DNA of 64,000 nucleotides from Neostapfia colusana (taxonomy: Eukaryota > Streptophyta > Magnoliopsida > Poales > Poaceae). The stretch covers positions 55,899,671-55,963,670 of the forward strand of contig JASWHV010000008.1 of the NCBI GenBank assembly GCA_030760725.1, read 5' to 3'. Of the stretch, positions 10,901 to 22,091 are shown piece by piece (within the stretch, counting starts at the first letter, position 1; each line of letters opens with the position of its first letter). A program made the position numbers and the translations under genes. The notes beneath the pieces are model-generated. The model ran no database searches, had not been told where the DNA came from, and was given only the letters and a program-made list of their open reading frames with translations.

Positions 10901-11040
10901 AGTGTCTACAGCGCTCTTGGTGGATGGGATTTGGCTCTTTTGGCCATCTTTTTGATTCTTTCTCTATTTCCACTTCTTTTAAAATGTTTCTTTATATGAG
11001 TTATGTATGCATGCATAAATATGAAATTGAGGGTGTTACA
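10056..11040 (-). repeat. Tekay-4 LTR fragment, minus strand
   Basis: The high end reads GAGGGTGTTACA at 11040, the reverse complement of the TGTAACACCCTC LTR start also seen in Tekay-3 and close to that of Tekay-2. It is followed inward by the same AAAATGTTTC and TTGGCTATCTT-like segment and then the G-box array. It is cut at 10056 by Copia-B; the TATA and R-U5 parts are absent. It is inserted in CACTA-1 subterminal sequence at 11041. Confidence 0.82.
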
Positions 11041-11330
11041 CGTAATTAGCTTAATTACGATGGTTTATGATTAATTACAACGGTTGTCATCCGATGTCAG
11101 GGTTTTGTCGTAAGTTACATAACTTACGACGGCAGCCTGTAGTTGTCATATGTAAGCCCCTGGGCCACGTCGTGGGGTGGGCCGTACAACTTACGACGAC
11201 ATGGACTTGGTTGTCGTAAGTGACCGACTAATTTACGACGGCGTATACAGGTTGTCGTAAGTTATTTAGGCTAACTTACGACGGCCATTATACGCACCAT
11301 CGTAAGTTATGTTTTTATTTAAAAAACAAA
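11041..11330. repeat. CACTA-1 left subterminal repeats
   Basis: Direct and inverted copies of a 10-mer close to TTACGACGGC/TCGTAAGTTA occur about ten times in 290 bp, spaced 20-45 bp. Arrays like this bind TnpA in En/Spm elements. The right end (58240-58470) carries the same 10-mer. Confidence 0.75.
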
Positions 11331-11502
11331 AAATAGCAGCCCTCACACAATTGCTAGCCGAGACAAAAAGAGAGAATACACTGACAATATATACTCGACA
11401 ATACACATATAAAAGAGAGACAATGCAGTTAACATTCGACAGTTTATTCACAAAGTCCAAAGAAATCTAAAAACTCCTAACGGATACACACTCCCCTCTA
11501 GA

Positions 11503-12903
11503 CTACCTCCGGAGCCGTGGACGTTGTCTCCGCGTGTCCCTTCCGGTGCCAGTAGCTGTGAAGATGGAGTCTGCGCCTCCGTCAATGAAACCTGAAAAGT
11601 AAATAAAAGTTAGACATGTCTCTCTCCCTTCCTATCCCTCTCTTTCCCTCTCTCTCCCTCTATCGACCTCTTACCATCCCCCTCTCTCTCCCTCTCGATG
11701 TCCCTCTCCTCATCCCCCTCTCCTTTCTCTCTCTCTCTCCCTCACTCTCTCTCTTTCACTCTCTCTCCCCCTCTTTCACTCTCTCCCTCTCCCCATCCCC
11801 CTCAATCTCTTTCACTATCTCTCCCCTCCCCATCCCTCTCTCTCTCTCTTTAACTATCTCCCCCTCCCCATCCCTCTCTCTATCTTTCACTATCTCTCCC
11901 CCTCCCCATCCCTCTCTCTCTTTCACTATCTTTCCCTCTCCCATCCCTCTCTCTCTCTTTTACTATCTCTCTCCCTCTTTCACTCTCTCTACCCCTCCCT
12001 CTCTATCCCTCTCCCCATCCTTCTCTCTCTCCCCCTCTTTCACTCTCTCTCTTTCACTTTCTCTATCTCCCCTCCCTCTCTCTCCCTCTCCCCATCCCTC
12101 TCTCTATTTCACTCTCTCCCCTCTCTCTCACCTCTTTCACTCTCTCTCTCCCCCGCTCCCTCTCTCTCCCTCTCCCCATCCCTATCTCTCTCTCGAGCAA
12201 GGTCCTCATTCTGCTGGGTTAGAGTCTGCACCAGCTCTTGCAACGCCGCGATGTCGACACGGCTCTTCTTCTTCGCCTTCTTCAGACGATGCAACTGATT
12301 ATGCTGTTCGTTCAGTCGCTTGATTGTCGGAAGGAGCACATTGCGGAGTGCGCTGTGAGCACTCTCAAAATGGTCTCCACGGCTTGTGCTTTCCTTGAGC
12401 TTTGCGGCGAGATGCTCCGTATGAACAGCTTCGCTGTCCATCATGGCCATTCCTGCCCTCATTTGGAGGCTGAGGTTTGCCTCAGCGGGGTTGTACCTTG
12501 GGCAACCCGGGTCGGCTGCCTCCCTGTACCTCCCTTCCCACACCTGATAAGCCCGTCCCTCCATCGGAACGAGCGCGTATGGAGTGCCCTCCATCGCTCT
12601 CACGTGTAGCTGGCAGAAACGTGACATGGTGTCACGGGCTGCCACTTGCCACCTTCCCTCTGGTTGTCTACCTCTCACCGTGACGGTGAACGGCATCCAA
12701 CCGGGTGGCGTAGATCCTGCAGGAACCTCGACATGGATTGTCCACGTCTTGTTCCCCTCCTCGCCTTCTTCCTTGGCGAAGTACTGCGGCATCTGGTTGT
12801 ACCCGAAATATTGAAGCATCTGCCTCAATTCTTCCGGGTAGCCGCTGCGGTGAGAACAATGGGATTCCACCCACCCGTTCTCGAGCTGTTTATCCGCTGT
12901 CAT
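11503..12903 (-). CDS. CACTA-1 TnpA-like protein, C-terminal two exons
   Basis: Exon 12903-12132 begins with ATG right after a 3' splice site (ATATTTTTACAG) and ends at AAAGAG before GTGAGAG. Exon 11591-11503 follows TTTACTTTTCAG and ends TAG. The join is in frame and gives about 286 residues. The first part has a conserved-looking block around RYNPAEANL and LQMRAGMAMM, then a long basic and Gln-rich coiled coil (about residues 165-250), then a short tail starting FIDGG. CACTA-2 in this window ends its gene with a similar FIDQFF. TnpA-like proteins bind subterminal repeats. No transposase catalytic domain is seen; upstream exons are probably missing. The family assignment rests on context and general resemblance. 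Confidence 0.55.
11616..12205. repeat. CT-rich microsatellite expansion
   Basis: A tract of about 590 bp of TCTCTC, CCCTCTC and related hexamers with occasional CACT and CATC interruptions. Most of it lies in the predicted intron (11592-12131) of the CACTA-1 gene. On the coding strand it is a GA tract, which makes a spurious long reading frame on both strands. Confidence 0.92.
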
Positions 12904-14385
12904 CTGTAAAAATATATTTGGGAATTGTCAAATATTTATTTGAACAGTAAACCATTGAGTTATAACACAAAACATGTCATTGAACCCATGAAACTTGGAA
13001 ATATAGTTCAAATTTAAACAAATTTGACTACTTGATCTGCTGTCCAACATGACAGCCCTGACCAGTTTCCATCTCAACCTGATTTATGCCATGCTAAAAA
13101 AAACCAATTCTGGAGCTCAACATCAAAGTTAAAGCTAACTTCAATAGATTTCCAGAAAGTATTTGCTTGGCCTAATATCTGTCCTGGTTCAAAAGTTATG
13201 AGATGCCAAAGTTAACAGAATTTCTGGAGAACATTGGACAGCACCTCCCTGCTTTAGGTACTGGTTTGATCCAAGAATTCCAGTTAATTCTGCTCCCAAT
13301 CTGACAAAACTTTATGTTACAAAGTTATAACCCATCTCATAAGCTTTCCAGAACTACCTCATTTTCTATTTTTAGATTTTTATGCAGGAAATTATGCTCA
13401 ATTTACAGAGAGTTTACAGAGAGTGTTTGCTCTGCCCTGTTTTCTGGGCAGTTTCAACTCTACTGCATTTTTCGATTGGTTAAAGGTTGGAACACCTCTG
13501 GACATCAACAGAAAAGTTGTAAATCTCTTCCAAATCTTTCCAGAAATGTATCATATGACCCCAACCTCGAAAGAACTCAACCTCTAATCTCTGACTAACT
13601 TCATCCTTAATTCAGCTGAAAACAGGGGACTCTATCTTTACTAGCTTATAAGTTGAAAACTTGTTAACTTTGAATGTCCTGATTAAGGGAAGGAGTTACA
13701 TCAAGTTTCAGTGCTCTGGATCAAAACTTTCCAGTTTTACAATGAAGTTGTTCATTTAGTGGAGTGTGACGTCGATGTGTCACCAAAGCATGTCGGTACT
13801 ACGTCATCACAAAGAAAAACCTATACCGGACTTAGCTGGCTTTGTTAGTTCAGTGGCACTAAGCGTCACTCGCACGCGAAGGCTACATGTCTACCGTTTC
13901 GTGGTTAGACTACCTGCAGATAGCTCACACAATCGTCAGACTCGGCTGCACACCGAGCCCGGTATCCATACAGTTCGTACACCCGGCCGTCGTCACTCGC
14001 CCGGATGTTCTCAAGCCAAACACGCCTTGAGCTACGTGTTCACGTTACTGACCACGTGATGGGGTCTCCCAAATTGCACCACGCACACCAGGGACAGACG
14101 TTGCTCGAATACCCCAAACGACATGAAGAGTCGTAGAGGATATTAAAGCGGGTTGGGTTACCTGCCACCAGTGGGGCTCCACCCTTCAGCTTGTGCGCAC
14201 TGGTGGACAGCGCTTACGTGCACCCCCAAGACACAAACGTCCCGAGATGCACGATTTTCCAACATAATCAAATAGGTTAATATGCCACTTGCTATACACT
14301 AATAACATCCTTATATTGGCTACTAACTCGTTCCTCACTGGATTTTTGAAAAAATTGACCTTTGTAGTGTGTTAAACCTCAAGCG
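12904..14385. other. No gene recognised; CACTA-1 or Gypsy-5 interior
   Basis: 12904-13760 is AT-rich and intron-like, with phrases common in grass LTRs such as AAAGTTATGAG. 13766-14300 is GC-richer and resembles minus-strand Gypsy leader. No reading frame with a recognisable domain was found, and the boundary between the two elements could not be fixed. Confidence 0.5.
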
Positions 14386-14402
14386 GGCTCTGATATCAAC
14401 GC

Positions 14403-17400
14403 TGACACAACCCCATGGTCTTGTCGAGCCAGGATCACGCTGAGGGGTACTGTGTTGCACAGCACCGAATAACACACAACAATGGTACAAAGCGGAAGCA
14501 AAATTTTATTACATAAACGGGTTTATGAACATTTTTACAACAAAATATGTTCAGTCTACACTCACGGGCGTAGACTACGCATAAAGTTCACGTTCAGCCC
14601 GTGAACGTGTCCTTGCTAGCACGCACGCACACTAACACGGCGGCGTGCACGACTCCCACTCGACGGGGTTCCCCTCCTGGGGTTCCGTCTCCTCCTCGGG
14701 AGTCCCTTCCTCATAGAACCCTGCAAAAGCTTCAAACACAAGCAGTGAGCACGAAGGCTCAGCAAGACTGACCCGTCTCTCCTAAATATGGAACTTCTAC
14801 ATGAGGGGTGATAGGTACATGAGGTAAAAATCATTTGCAAGGACTCGCCTAATTAGTGGGACCTTACTTTCAAGTTTTAGCAGCAGGTTGTGGAGAACCT
14901 TACGCTAAGGCACATGAGAGAGCCGCAATCAAACAAGAAACGCATTTCTCTCATGTACTTTGCCCAAAGTTGAAAAGAACTTTAGTTATCTCTAAACTAC
15001 AACAAATCATTAACAATCAAAGTCCATCTTGCAATCAGCAACATTTTAACATGTAACTAGCCTGTTCTTTATACGTCACGGTAAAGTGAACAAGTGGTAC
15101 TCACTGACCGCGAGGGACGGCGATTATAATCGATTTACACCTGCAGGGTTACCCGAATAACCCGTCACGTATGCCCGTACTCGATGTTGCCTACAACAAC
15201 CATCACGGACGCCGTACGCAACCACCTTTCACCCGTCAGCCAAATATTGAACCGGTCCCATCGTCCCGAGCAAGAGGTCTCTGCACGCGCATCTCAGTGC
15301 CGCCAGCCGATTTACACCTCGAGCTCTCGACCTACCCTCTGAACGACGGGCAATGCCTCAATACCCAGCTACCCGAGTTACATCGGTTTCCCAGTTCCCA
15401 TATATCCGGTAGGTCTTCGGTACTGTTCTAGCTTGTTCAACAGGCCCGCACACGGCTCGGTCCTCAATCGACATAAGCGGAGCTATAGCACACAGGCCCC
15501 AAAGTCCTGCTACCCTTACTCTCCGCTCGGTCTCATTTTTCTTGCCATGTGTATCATGTGCTATTTCTACCCGAGTCGAGTGCCTCTAGCCTATGCTCGC
15601 GAGTAGTTCCAACTACTCGACTTGTACCGAATCTTACACTATCTTAGCATGGCAGTAGCTAACGGGGTTGGTAATCCTAATCCCAGTACATGGTTCTCTT
15701 GGCTATGCAATTGGGTTTCCAAACAAGACTCCAATGCAATAAGTAATCATACTTAAGTAAGTGCTCAAAACAATAAAACTTTGTAAAAAGGTTATTGCAA
15801 ACCGGAGCTTGCCTTGCTGCTCTTGGTCGTAGGCTAGCTGCTCCTCCGGAGTAACAAAGTCTAGGACTTCGGGTTCCTCCTCGACCTTAGCGACTACATG
15901 ATATAAGAAGTACATGTATTAATTAAATGCATTTGAATTGAGTTTTAAACTTGTGAACCTTCTAAATCTAACTAGACAGACTCAATGACTATGAAATTTT
16001 TATTGTGGCTTGGTTACCACCTAGACAGAGACTTGGTCAAGTTTTAGTTGCAGCAAAGATCATTTGAGCTCCCCACAAATAATTATGTCCTTGACCTTAA
16101 TTGGAGCTCTTAGGGTATTCTAGGGGTTTTCATGGAGCAAGCAATGACTTTCTGAAAACTAGATTTTCAGAGGGTTCTAATGGAGTTGGTCTCACTTAAT
16201 TTGAAGGTTCCTAGCTAAAGATATGAGCTAAACAATTTCATGGAAATTCTGAAAATGTTTCTGAACATTTTCTATTTTCTCTGGAACAGTTTCACTAATC
16301 ACACCATTAGGTGGATCAAATGTGCTCAAATGGATCTGAATTTTTTATAGTAGTTCAGGGATATTTCGGTGAACCTCCCAGAAAAATTTCAGAATTTTCC
16401 TCCAAAGCATTCTCCAGTTAAAATTCCAAACAGTTTAAATTTTGAGGAATTAATTCTGGAGAAATAAGGTTATCATGAAGTGAAACTTGATTTGCTGAAA
16501 AGTACTCAGAGAGCTGAATCCAAAAAAATTTGGTTCACTCGATTTGGAGCTTCCTAGCCAAAGTTATGAGGATTTGAAGTTTGAATGAAATCTGAAAATC
16601 GGGGAAAAGTTTAAATCTGCTGGTGGGCCACGGGGACACGTGTTGTGCGCTGAGGCGTCGGCACACCAGGGTCTATAGAATTTTTGAGCGCCAGCACACC
16701 GAATCCGAGCCGCGGTCCGATCCCGATTTAAAATATGAGCTGCTGACAGCCGGGCCCCACGTTTTCTTCTTCCCCCCGCCCTCTTTCTCGCCCCCGCGCG
16801 CTCCCCCCTCGCCGGAGCAGACGGCTGCTCGCCGGACCGGCGTTTCCGGCCGCCACCCAGCTAGAGACTCGCCGTCAGAGGGTTTAGGGCACCGAGGAAC
16901 ACGATGGTGGGCTCTGCTTGGGCTGCTGGTGGCCGGAACCAGCTCGGCGATGTGCGGCGGCTACTGCTGTGGTTCGGCGCCGTCGCCCGAGGTCTCCAGC
17001 CCGCCAACACTTGCACCGATGGGCTCTACACCACCAGCGCAGCTCTAGGAAGATCGGTACAACCTCAGAGTAGCTCGGGAGTTGCCGCAAATACGGTTTC
17101 ACCGTGCGACCGAATGGGTCCACGGCGAACACCCCTTGTAGAGCTTGAATTCCGTCGCTCCGAGGCGTTTTCATGCGATGGATGCTAAAGGAGAATTGAT
17201 CGCCGGCTAATCCAGCATACACGTGCAAAGTTTGATGACTTAAGGAGGAGTAGAGAAGGAGAATTTTAAGGAACTGTACCGGAAGTTCGGTTTGAGGCCG
17301 CCGGAGCAAAATCTCGGAATTCGCCGGCGAGAGCTCACGACGTGGCTTGAGCTTCAGGTGGAAGCAGCGTGGAGTCCGTGCGCTCCTTTTGCCGTCCTTG

Positions 17401-18250
17401 CTCGTCCGTGAAAGTTACTGTGGTGCGCTGCCCATGTGAGACCGATCGCCGTTTTTGAACTAGCTCGCGGCGGTCGTCGTTGATCACGGGAACAGAGGCC
17501 GAAACTCGGTGGTCTAGGCGTTGGGAGAGTGGCGCTTGAGCTCAGGGCGCTGCCTAGCAGCTCAGGGAGGTGAGGGTGCGATTGTTTTCTCCGTTTTCCC
17601 GATCGACCGAGAGCTCGGGGGAAGAAAGTGGCGCTGTTCGATATCGCCCGCGAGGAGGCAACCGGGTCTTCGCTCGGGCTGAGACGGTAAGGGTCGTGTG
17701 GGGGCACGAGGAGGCCGTCCTGTGCGCCAGCGCGCGAGGTAGGAAGCAGCTGGTGGCGCCGGCTCTTCTCGGTGGCACACCCGGCAGCTGCTCGGTGGAA
17801 TTTCCCACCGAGGCTGTGACTTAGTGTGCAAGTCACACCTCTTAGCTCTATGACATGTGGGTCCCACTCTCAATTTTAACCCCTGAACTTAACTCCAATT
17901 CACTGTTGTAAACAGTAGTTTCCACAAAGCCCATGGTGATCTGAATTATTTACCCTTGAGCCATTTGAATTGGTTAGAATTCAAATTGGGTTTGGTTAGA
18001 ATAAATTTCAGCACATGTTCAGTTTGAAATTCAAATAAAGTTTGAATTTGCTCCACTTAGCTCATGTCAAGCTCAACTCCAAATGGAGTGAAAATTGGTG
18101 TGTGAGCTCACAAAAATGTGCTGAGTAAGAATATGCCTCCAAATTTTGAATTCATGGGATAAAACCGTTTGAATTTGAATTTGAGTTCAAACTACCCTCT
18201 TTCTAGCTATACCCAAAATGACCTCAAAAAGGTTTTGAATTTGGGTGAAA
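14403..18250 (-). repeat. Gypsy-5 LTR, minus strand, right edge uncertain
   Basis: TGACACAACCCC at 14403 is preceded by GGCTCTGATATCAAC (14386-14400). Its complement is a tRNA-iMet PBS with one mismatch, so this is the inner end of a minus-strand 5' LTR. Inward it carries features shared with the Tekay LTRs: a CTGAGCCTTCGTGCTCAC block about 350 bp from the end and the two-exon acidic frame. 15940-16600 and 17880-18250 hold AT-rich U3-like or intron-like phrases, and 16620-17830 is GC-rich. The outer TG end was not found, so the high coordinate is approximate; two LTR fragments could be merged here. Confidence 0.5.
14632..15893 (-). CDS. Split acidic reading frame inside Gypsy-5 LTR (unknown function)
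   Basis: Internal exon 15893-15813 (81 nt) follows ATCATGTAG and ends AGCAAG before GCAAGCTCCG, a GC-type donor. The last exon 14720-14632 follows GCTTTTGCAG and ends TAG. Phase 1 at both junctions gives an open joined frame rich in Glu and Pro, with blocks KVEEEPEV and PEEETEPQEG. The alternative frame of the internal exon has a stop, which supports this frame. No domain is recognised. The start codon and first exon are not resolved. It is the counterpart of the frames at 7370, 34058 and 54724. Confidence 0.45.
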
Positions 18251-18854
18251 CTTGGCATGGACATTCCTAGCAATGTGTAGGAGTTTTCCCAATGCCCAGC
18301 CCCTATATGATGTATGTGGGAAATGCCACTTTTGCATCTTCTGAGTTTGTTTTCTAATGAGCATGTTGATGGTGGTTACTTGCTCTTCAAATGTGTTCAT
18401 CAACCTTCTTAAAATGAGGTGTGTGTGTGGGGGGATGAACACTTTGAATGTGCCAAAAACTGAGGCCTTTACAATATCTAAGTGCAATGATAAGCCATCT
18501 CAAAAGAAGAAGTGCGATGCATGCATATTCTCTTGATATTTTCTCATTTTTTATTTGAACATAAAAACTTATCATGTGAGTTGATTACTTGATTAATTCT
18601 TTATGATTAAAAGCACTTGTGAGCATGCAACAAGTTCAAAACAGCAAGAAAGTTTGACCATGACCAGATTTAGTGTAAGTAATTATTCCAATTACTAGAC
18701 ATGGTTAAAACTACAAAATGTATAACACGAGTAATGTAGTAAGAACTTTCAGCATGAAAAAGGAATCACAAAGTCATATATGCATGAAATAGTATGCTCA
18801 TATTATTTTAATTTCAGATTCACACATAGACTTCCCAAGTTTCAAAATTCTCCC
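18251..18854 (-). other. Gene-free stretch, likely 3' region of Copia-A
   Basis: AT-rich sequence without reading frames. On the minus strand GAGGGAGAATTTTG (18846-18859) overlaps the end of the Copia-A pol region and could be a polypurine tract. No 3' LTR matching 24396-26096 was found beside it, so Copia-A seems truncated here. Confidence 0.4.
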
Positions 18855-21800
18855 TCAATTTAAGCAATGAGGATGCATAACTCCTATTTCACTATGAATG
18901 TAACAAAAACAAGTGAAATCCAAAGGTTTTATAAAAATGTCAGCCAATTGTTGTTCGGTATCTACATGGTGAAGCACAATGTTCCCTTTTTCGACATTAT
19001 CACAGAGAAAGTGATACCTAATGTCAATGTGCTTAGTTCTCGAATGTTGCACGGGGTTTTTAGCAATGCAAATGGCACTAGTGTTATCACAAAACAGTGG
19101 AACACTATCTAGATCAACCCCATAGTCCTTAAGTGTTTCAACAATCCAAATAATTTGTGAGCAAGCACTAGCAGCAGCTACATATTCAGATTCGGATGTG
19201 GATTGTGCAACTGAGCTTTGTTTTATAGAGGACTAGTCAACAAGTGAATTACCAAGAAAATGACAAGCACCAGAAGTACTTTTCCTATCAATCCTACAAC
19301 CCCAAAAATCAGCATCGGAAAAAGCTTTCAAAGTAACGGTTGAGGAAGAAGGAAGAAAAATGACAAATTCTTGAGTTCCATGTAAGTACCTGAGAATCCT
19401 TTTGACGGCTTGACGATGTGAAGCACGTGGGGAGGCTTGAAACCGTGCACAAAGACATACGCTGAATTGTATGTCCGGTCTTGATGCCGTGAGATACAAA
19501 AGTGATCCGATCATGCTTATATATTCTTTTTGATCAACGGGATCACAATCTTCATCAAGTTCAAGTGTTGTTGCTGTTCCATTGGTGTCCGAAGAGGCTT
19601 GCTTTTGTCCATGTTGAAGCGCCTTAGGAGATCTTTTGTATACTTTGTTTGATGCAGAAAGGTACCCTCCTTGGTTTGCTTGATTTGCAGCCCCAAAAAG
19701 TACGTGAGCTCTCCCATCATACTCATCTCAAATTCTGAACTCATCAAGCTGAAAACTTGGACACAAGATCATGAGAAGCACAACCAAAGATAATATCATC
19801 CACATACACTTGAACGAATAATGATTCATTGCCATGCTTAAGCACAAAAAGAGTTTTATCAACCTATCCCATGGTAAACCCCTTTTCAAGTAAGAATGTT
19901 TTTAACCTGTCATACCATGCTCTAGGGGCTTGTTTGAGACCGTACAAGGCTTTGGACAGTTTGTAAACATGATTAGGAAAATTTGGATTTTCAAAACCAG
20001 GTGGTTGTTTGACATAAACCTTCTCATCTATGTAGCCATTAAGAAAAGCACTTTTAACATCCATTTGATATAGCTTAAAACCTTTAGATGCAGCAAAAGC
20101 TAAAAAAATTCTTATAGCTTCTAATCTAGCAACAGGAGCAAAAGTTTCATCAAAATCTAGACCTTCAACTTGTGTGAAACCTTGAGCAACCAACCTAGCC
20201 TTATTCCTAACCACAACCCCATCCTCACTTTGTTTATTTTTAAACACCCATTTAGTTCCAATTAAAGTGTGACCTTGAGGTGGAGGTACAAGTTTCTAAA
20301 CATTATTTCTTTCAAAATTTTCTAACTCTTCTTGCATGGCAATATTCCAAGATTCATTAGTGAGTGCGTGTGATATATCTTTGGGTTCAAAAGAAGAAAC
20401 AAAAGCAGAATGAGCATGAGAATTGGGGTCGAAAAACCTGGATCTTGTAACTCGTTCATGCAAGCTTCCAATAATCTGTTGTGGAGGATGACTTTTGAGA
20501 ATCCGGAGGGGAGTGGACACTTCACAAGCTTCTTCTTCTTCATGTTCATCACAAATAGATGAGTTTGTGACGTGAGGAGGATCTGGACCAGCAATGGTGG
20601 TCGTCGGTGCTGGCTGTGAATCAAGATCAGGAGCTGGAACAATGTCATTTGTTGCTTAATTTTCAGGCAGCAGCACCACTTCTTTCTCTTCTTCAACGAA
20701 AATACTCTCCCCCTGCGGATATGGATCCAGACCTGCAATATTTGAACTAGTACCTGGGCTAGCTTCATCAAAAGAAACCTCACAAGTCTCCACAATTTTG
20801 TTAGTATCAAGTAAAAGCACACGGTAGCCTCTAGTATGAGATGGATAACCAAGAAACATGTCATCAAAAGATCTAGCTTCAAATTTATCAAGATTACCAT
20901 GTTTATTAACAAAGCATTTGCAACCAAAGACCCTAAAGTGTGTGACACTAGGCCTATGTCCAAACCTGAGCTCATATGGTGTTTTACCTAGCTTAGCACG
21001 CAAGAAAACACGATTTGAGACATAACAAGCGGTTGCAATTGCATCATCCAAAATTTCCTAGGAGTTTGATATTTATCAAGCATAGTCCTAGCCATCTCAA
21101 CTAAGGTTCTGTTGTTTCTCTCTACAACACTTTTTTGTTGAGGTACATATGGTGAAGAAAATTGATGATCTATTGCATTTTCAGCACAAAAGTGATCAAA
21201 CGATTGATTTTTAAATTCGGTTCCATTATCACTTCTAATTGCTCTTAAAGATCCTGGGTGATCAATTAATAATGTAAGAAATAAAGTTCTAAAGTGACTA
21301 AAATCTTCATTATTAGATGCCATAAAGTAAACCCAATAGTATCTAGAATAGTCATCAACAATCACAAGAACATACCATTTACCTTCGAAGGATTGAACAC
21401 GTGAAGGTCCTACGGTGTCAAGGTGTAAAAGTTGACCAGGTTCAGTTGTCATGGTCATTGTGAGAGGAGCATGTGAACCTGTAACCATCTTAGCATGTCT
21501 ACAAGAAGAGCACACAATTTCTTTGTCCCCTTTAAGCTTAGGCAGCCCAGTATGCGATCAAGAGCACTAACACGCGTGAGATGATCAAAGCCTACGTGAC
21601 CAAGTCTATGATGCCAAAAATATAAATCTTTGGAATCATTTGCAACTAGACATCTATGCTTAGAGGAAGACATATCAAAATCAGCTTTAAAAACTCTTCC
21701 AAACCGAGACATGTTAAAGATAAGCTCACTTTTTGAATCTACAACTTTGCAGCAGTTTTTATTGAAAATAATTTCCAGATTTTCATCTAGCAATTTTGAA

Positions 21801-22020
21801 ACAGAAAGCAAGTTGTATTTCAAATTTTTGACAAGTGCCACATCCTTCAAAGTGTAGTGATCATTTACTCTAACCGAACCCTTAGCAATTATAGGAGTTA
21901 AAGAATTATCGGCAAAAGTAACATTCTCTAAACGTGACACAAAAGAGAGAGAGGAGAACCATTATTTTTTACCGGTCATGTGGCGTGAGCAACCGGAATC
22001 CACAACCCATATGTTCTCCT
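18855..22020 (-). pseudogene. Copia-A pol (PR, INT, RT, RNase H), broken
   Basis: Protease DSGCSRHMTG lies at about 21970-22000 with an in-frame TAA just after it. Integrase has the pre-integrase HHCC region (21455-21640), core D residues in HLDTVG and RSDNGTEF and a Glu in VVERNNRT; two residues usually Asn-Gly before that Glu read Lys-Ser here. RT spans about 20250-19500, with YVDD near 19790-19800 in a frame different from its neighbours. RNase H and the LADIF tail run to 18855. Stops and shifts occur near 20650, 20290, 19860, 19750, 19515 and 19230. It is non-functional. Confidence 0.9.
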
Positions 22021-22091
22021 TCCTCAAGCGTGTAACCTACATAGAAGCACAATACATCGATGACTCAATACTGGGGTTAGTTAAAAGGCAT

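Noticed and set aside
11616..12323. A 235-codon Ser/Leu/Pro-rich frame on the plus strand
   Set aside because: It is translation of the CT microsatellite; the supported gene is on the other strand.
13300..13600. Possible host gene fragment in AT-rich sequence
   Set aside because: No domain, codon bias or splice pattern; phrases resemble retroelement U3 and intron sequence.
14616..14840. A 74-codon Arg-rich minus-strand frame
   Set aside because: It overlaps the last exon of the acidic LTR frame in another phase and crosses the predicted splice acceptor.
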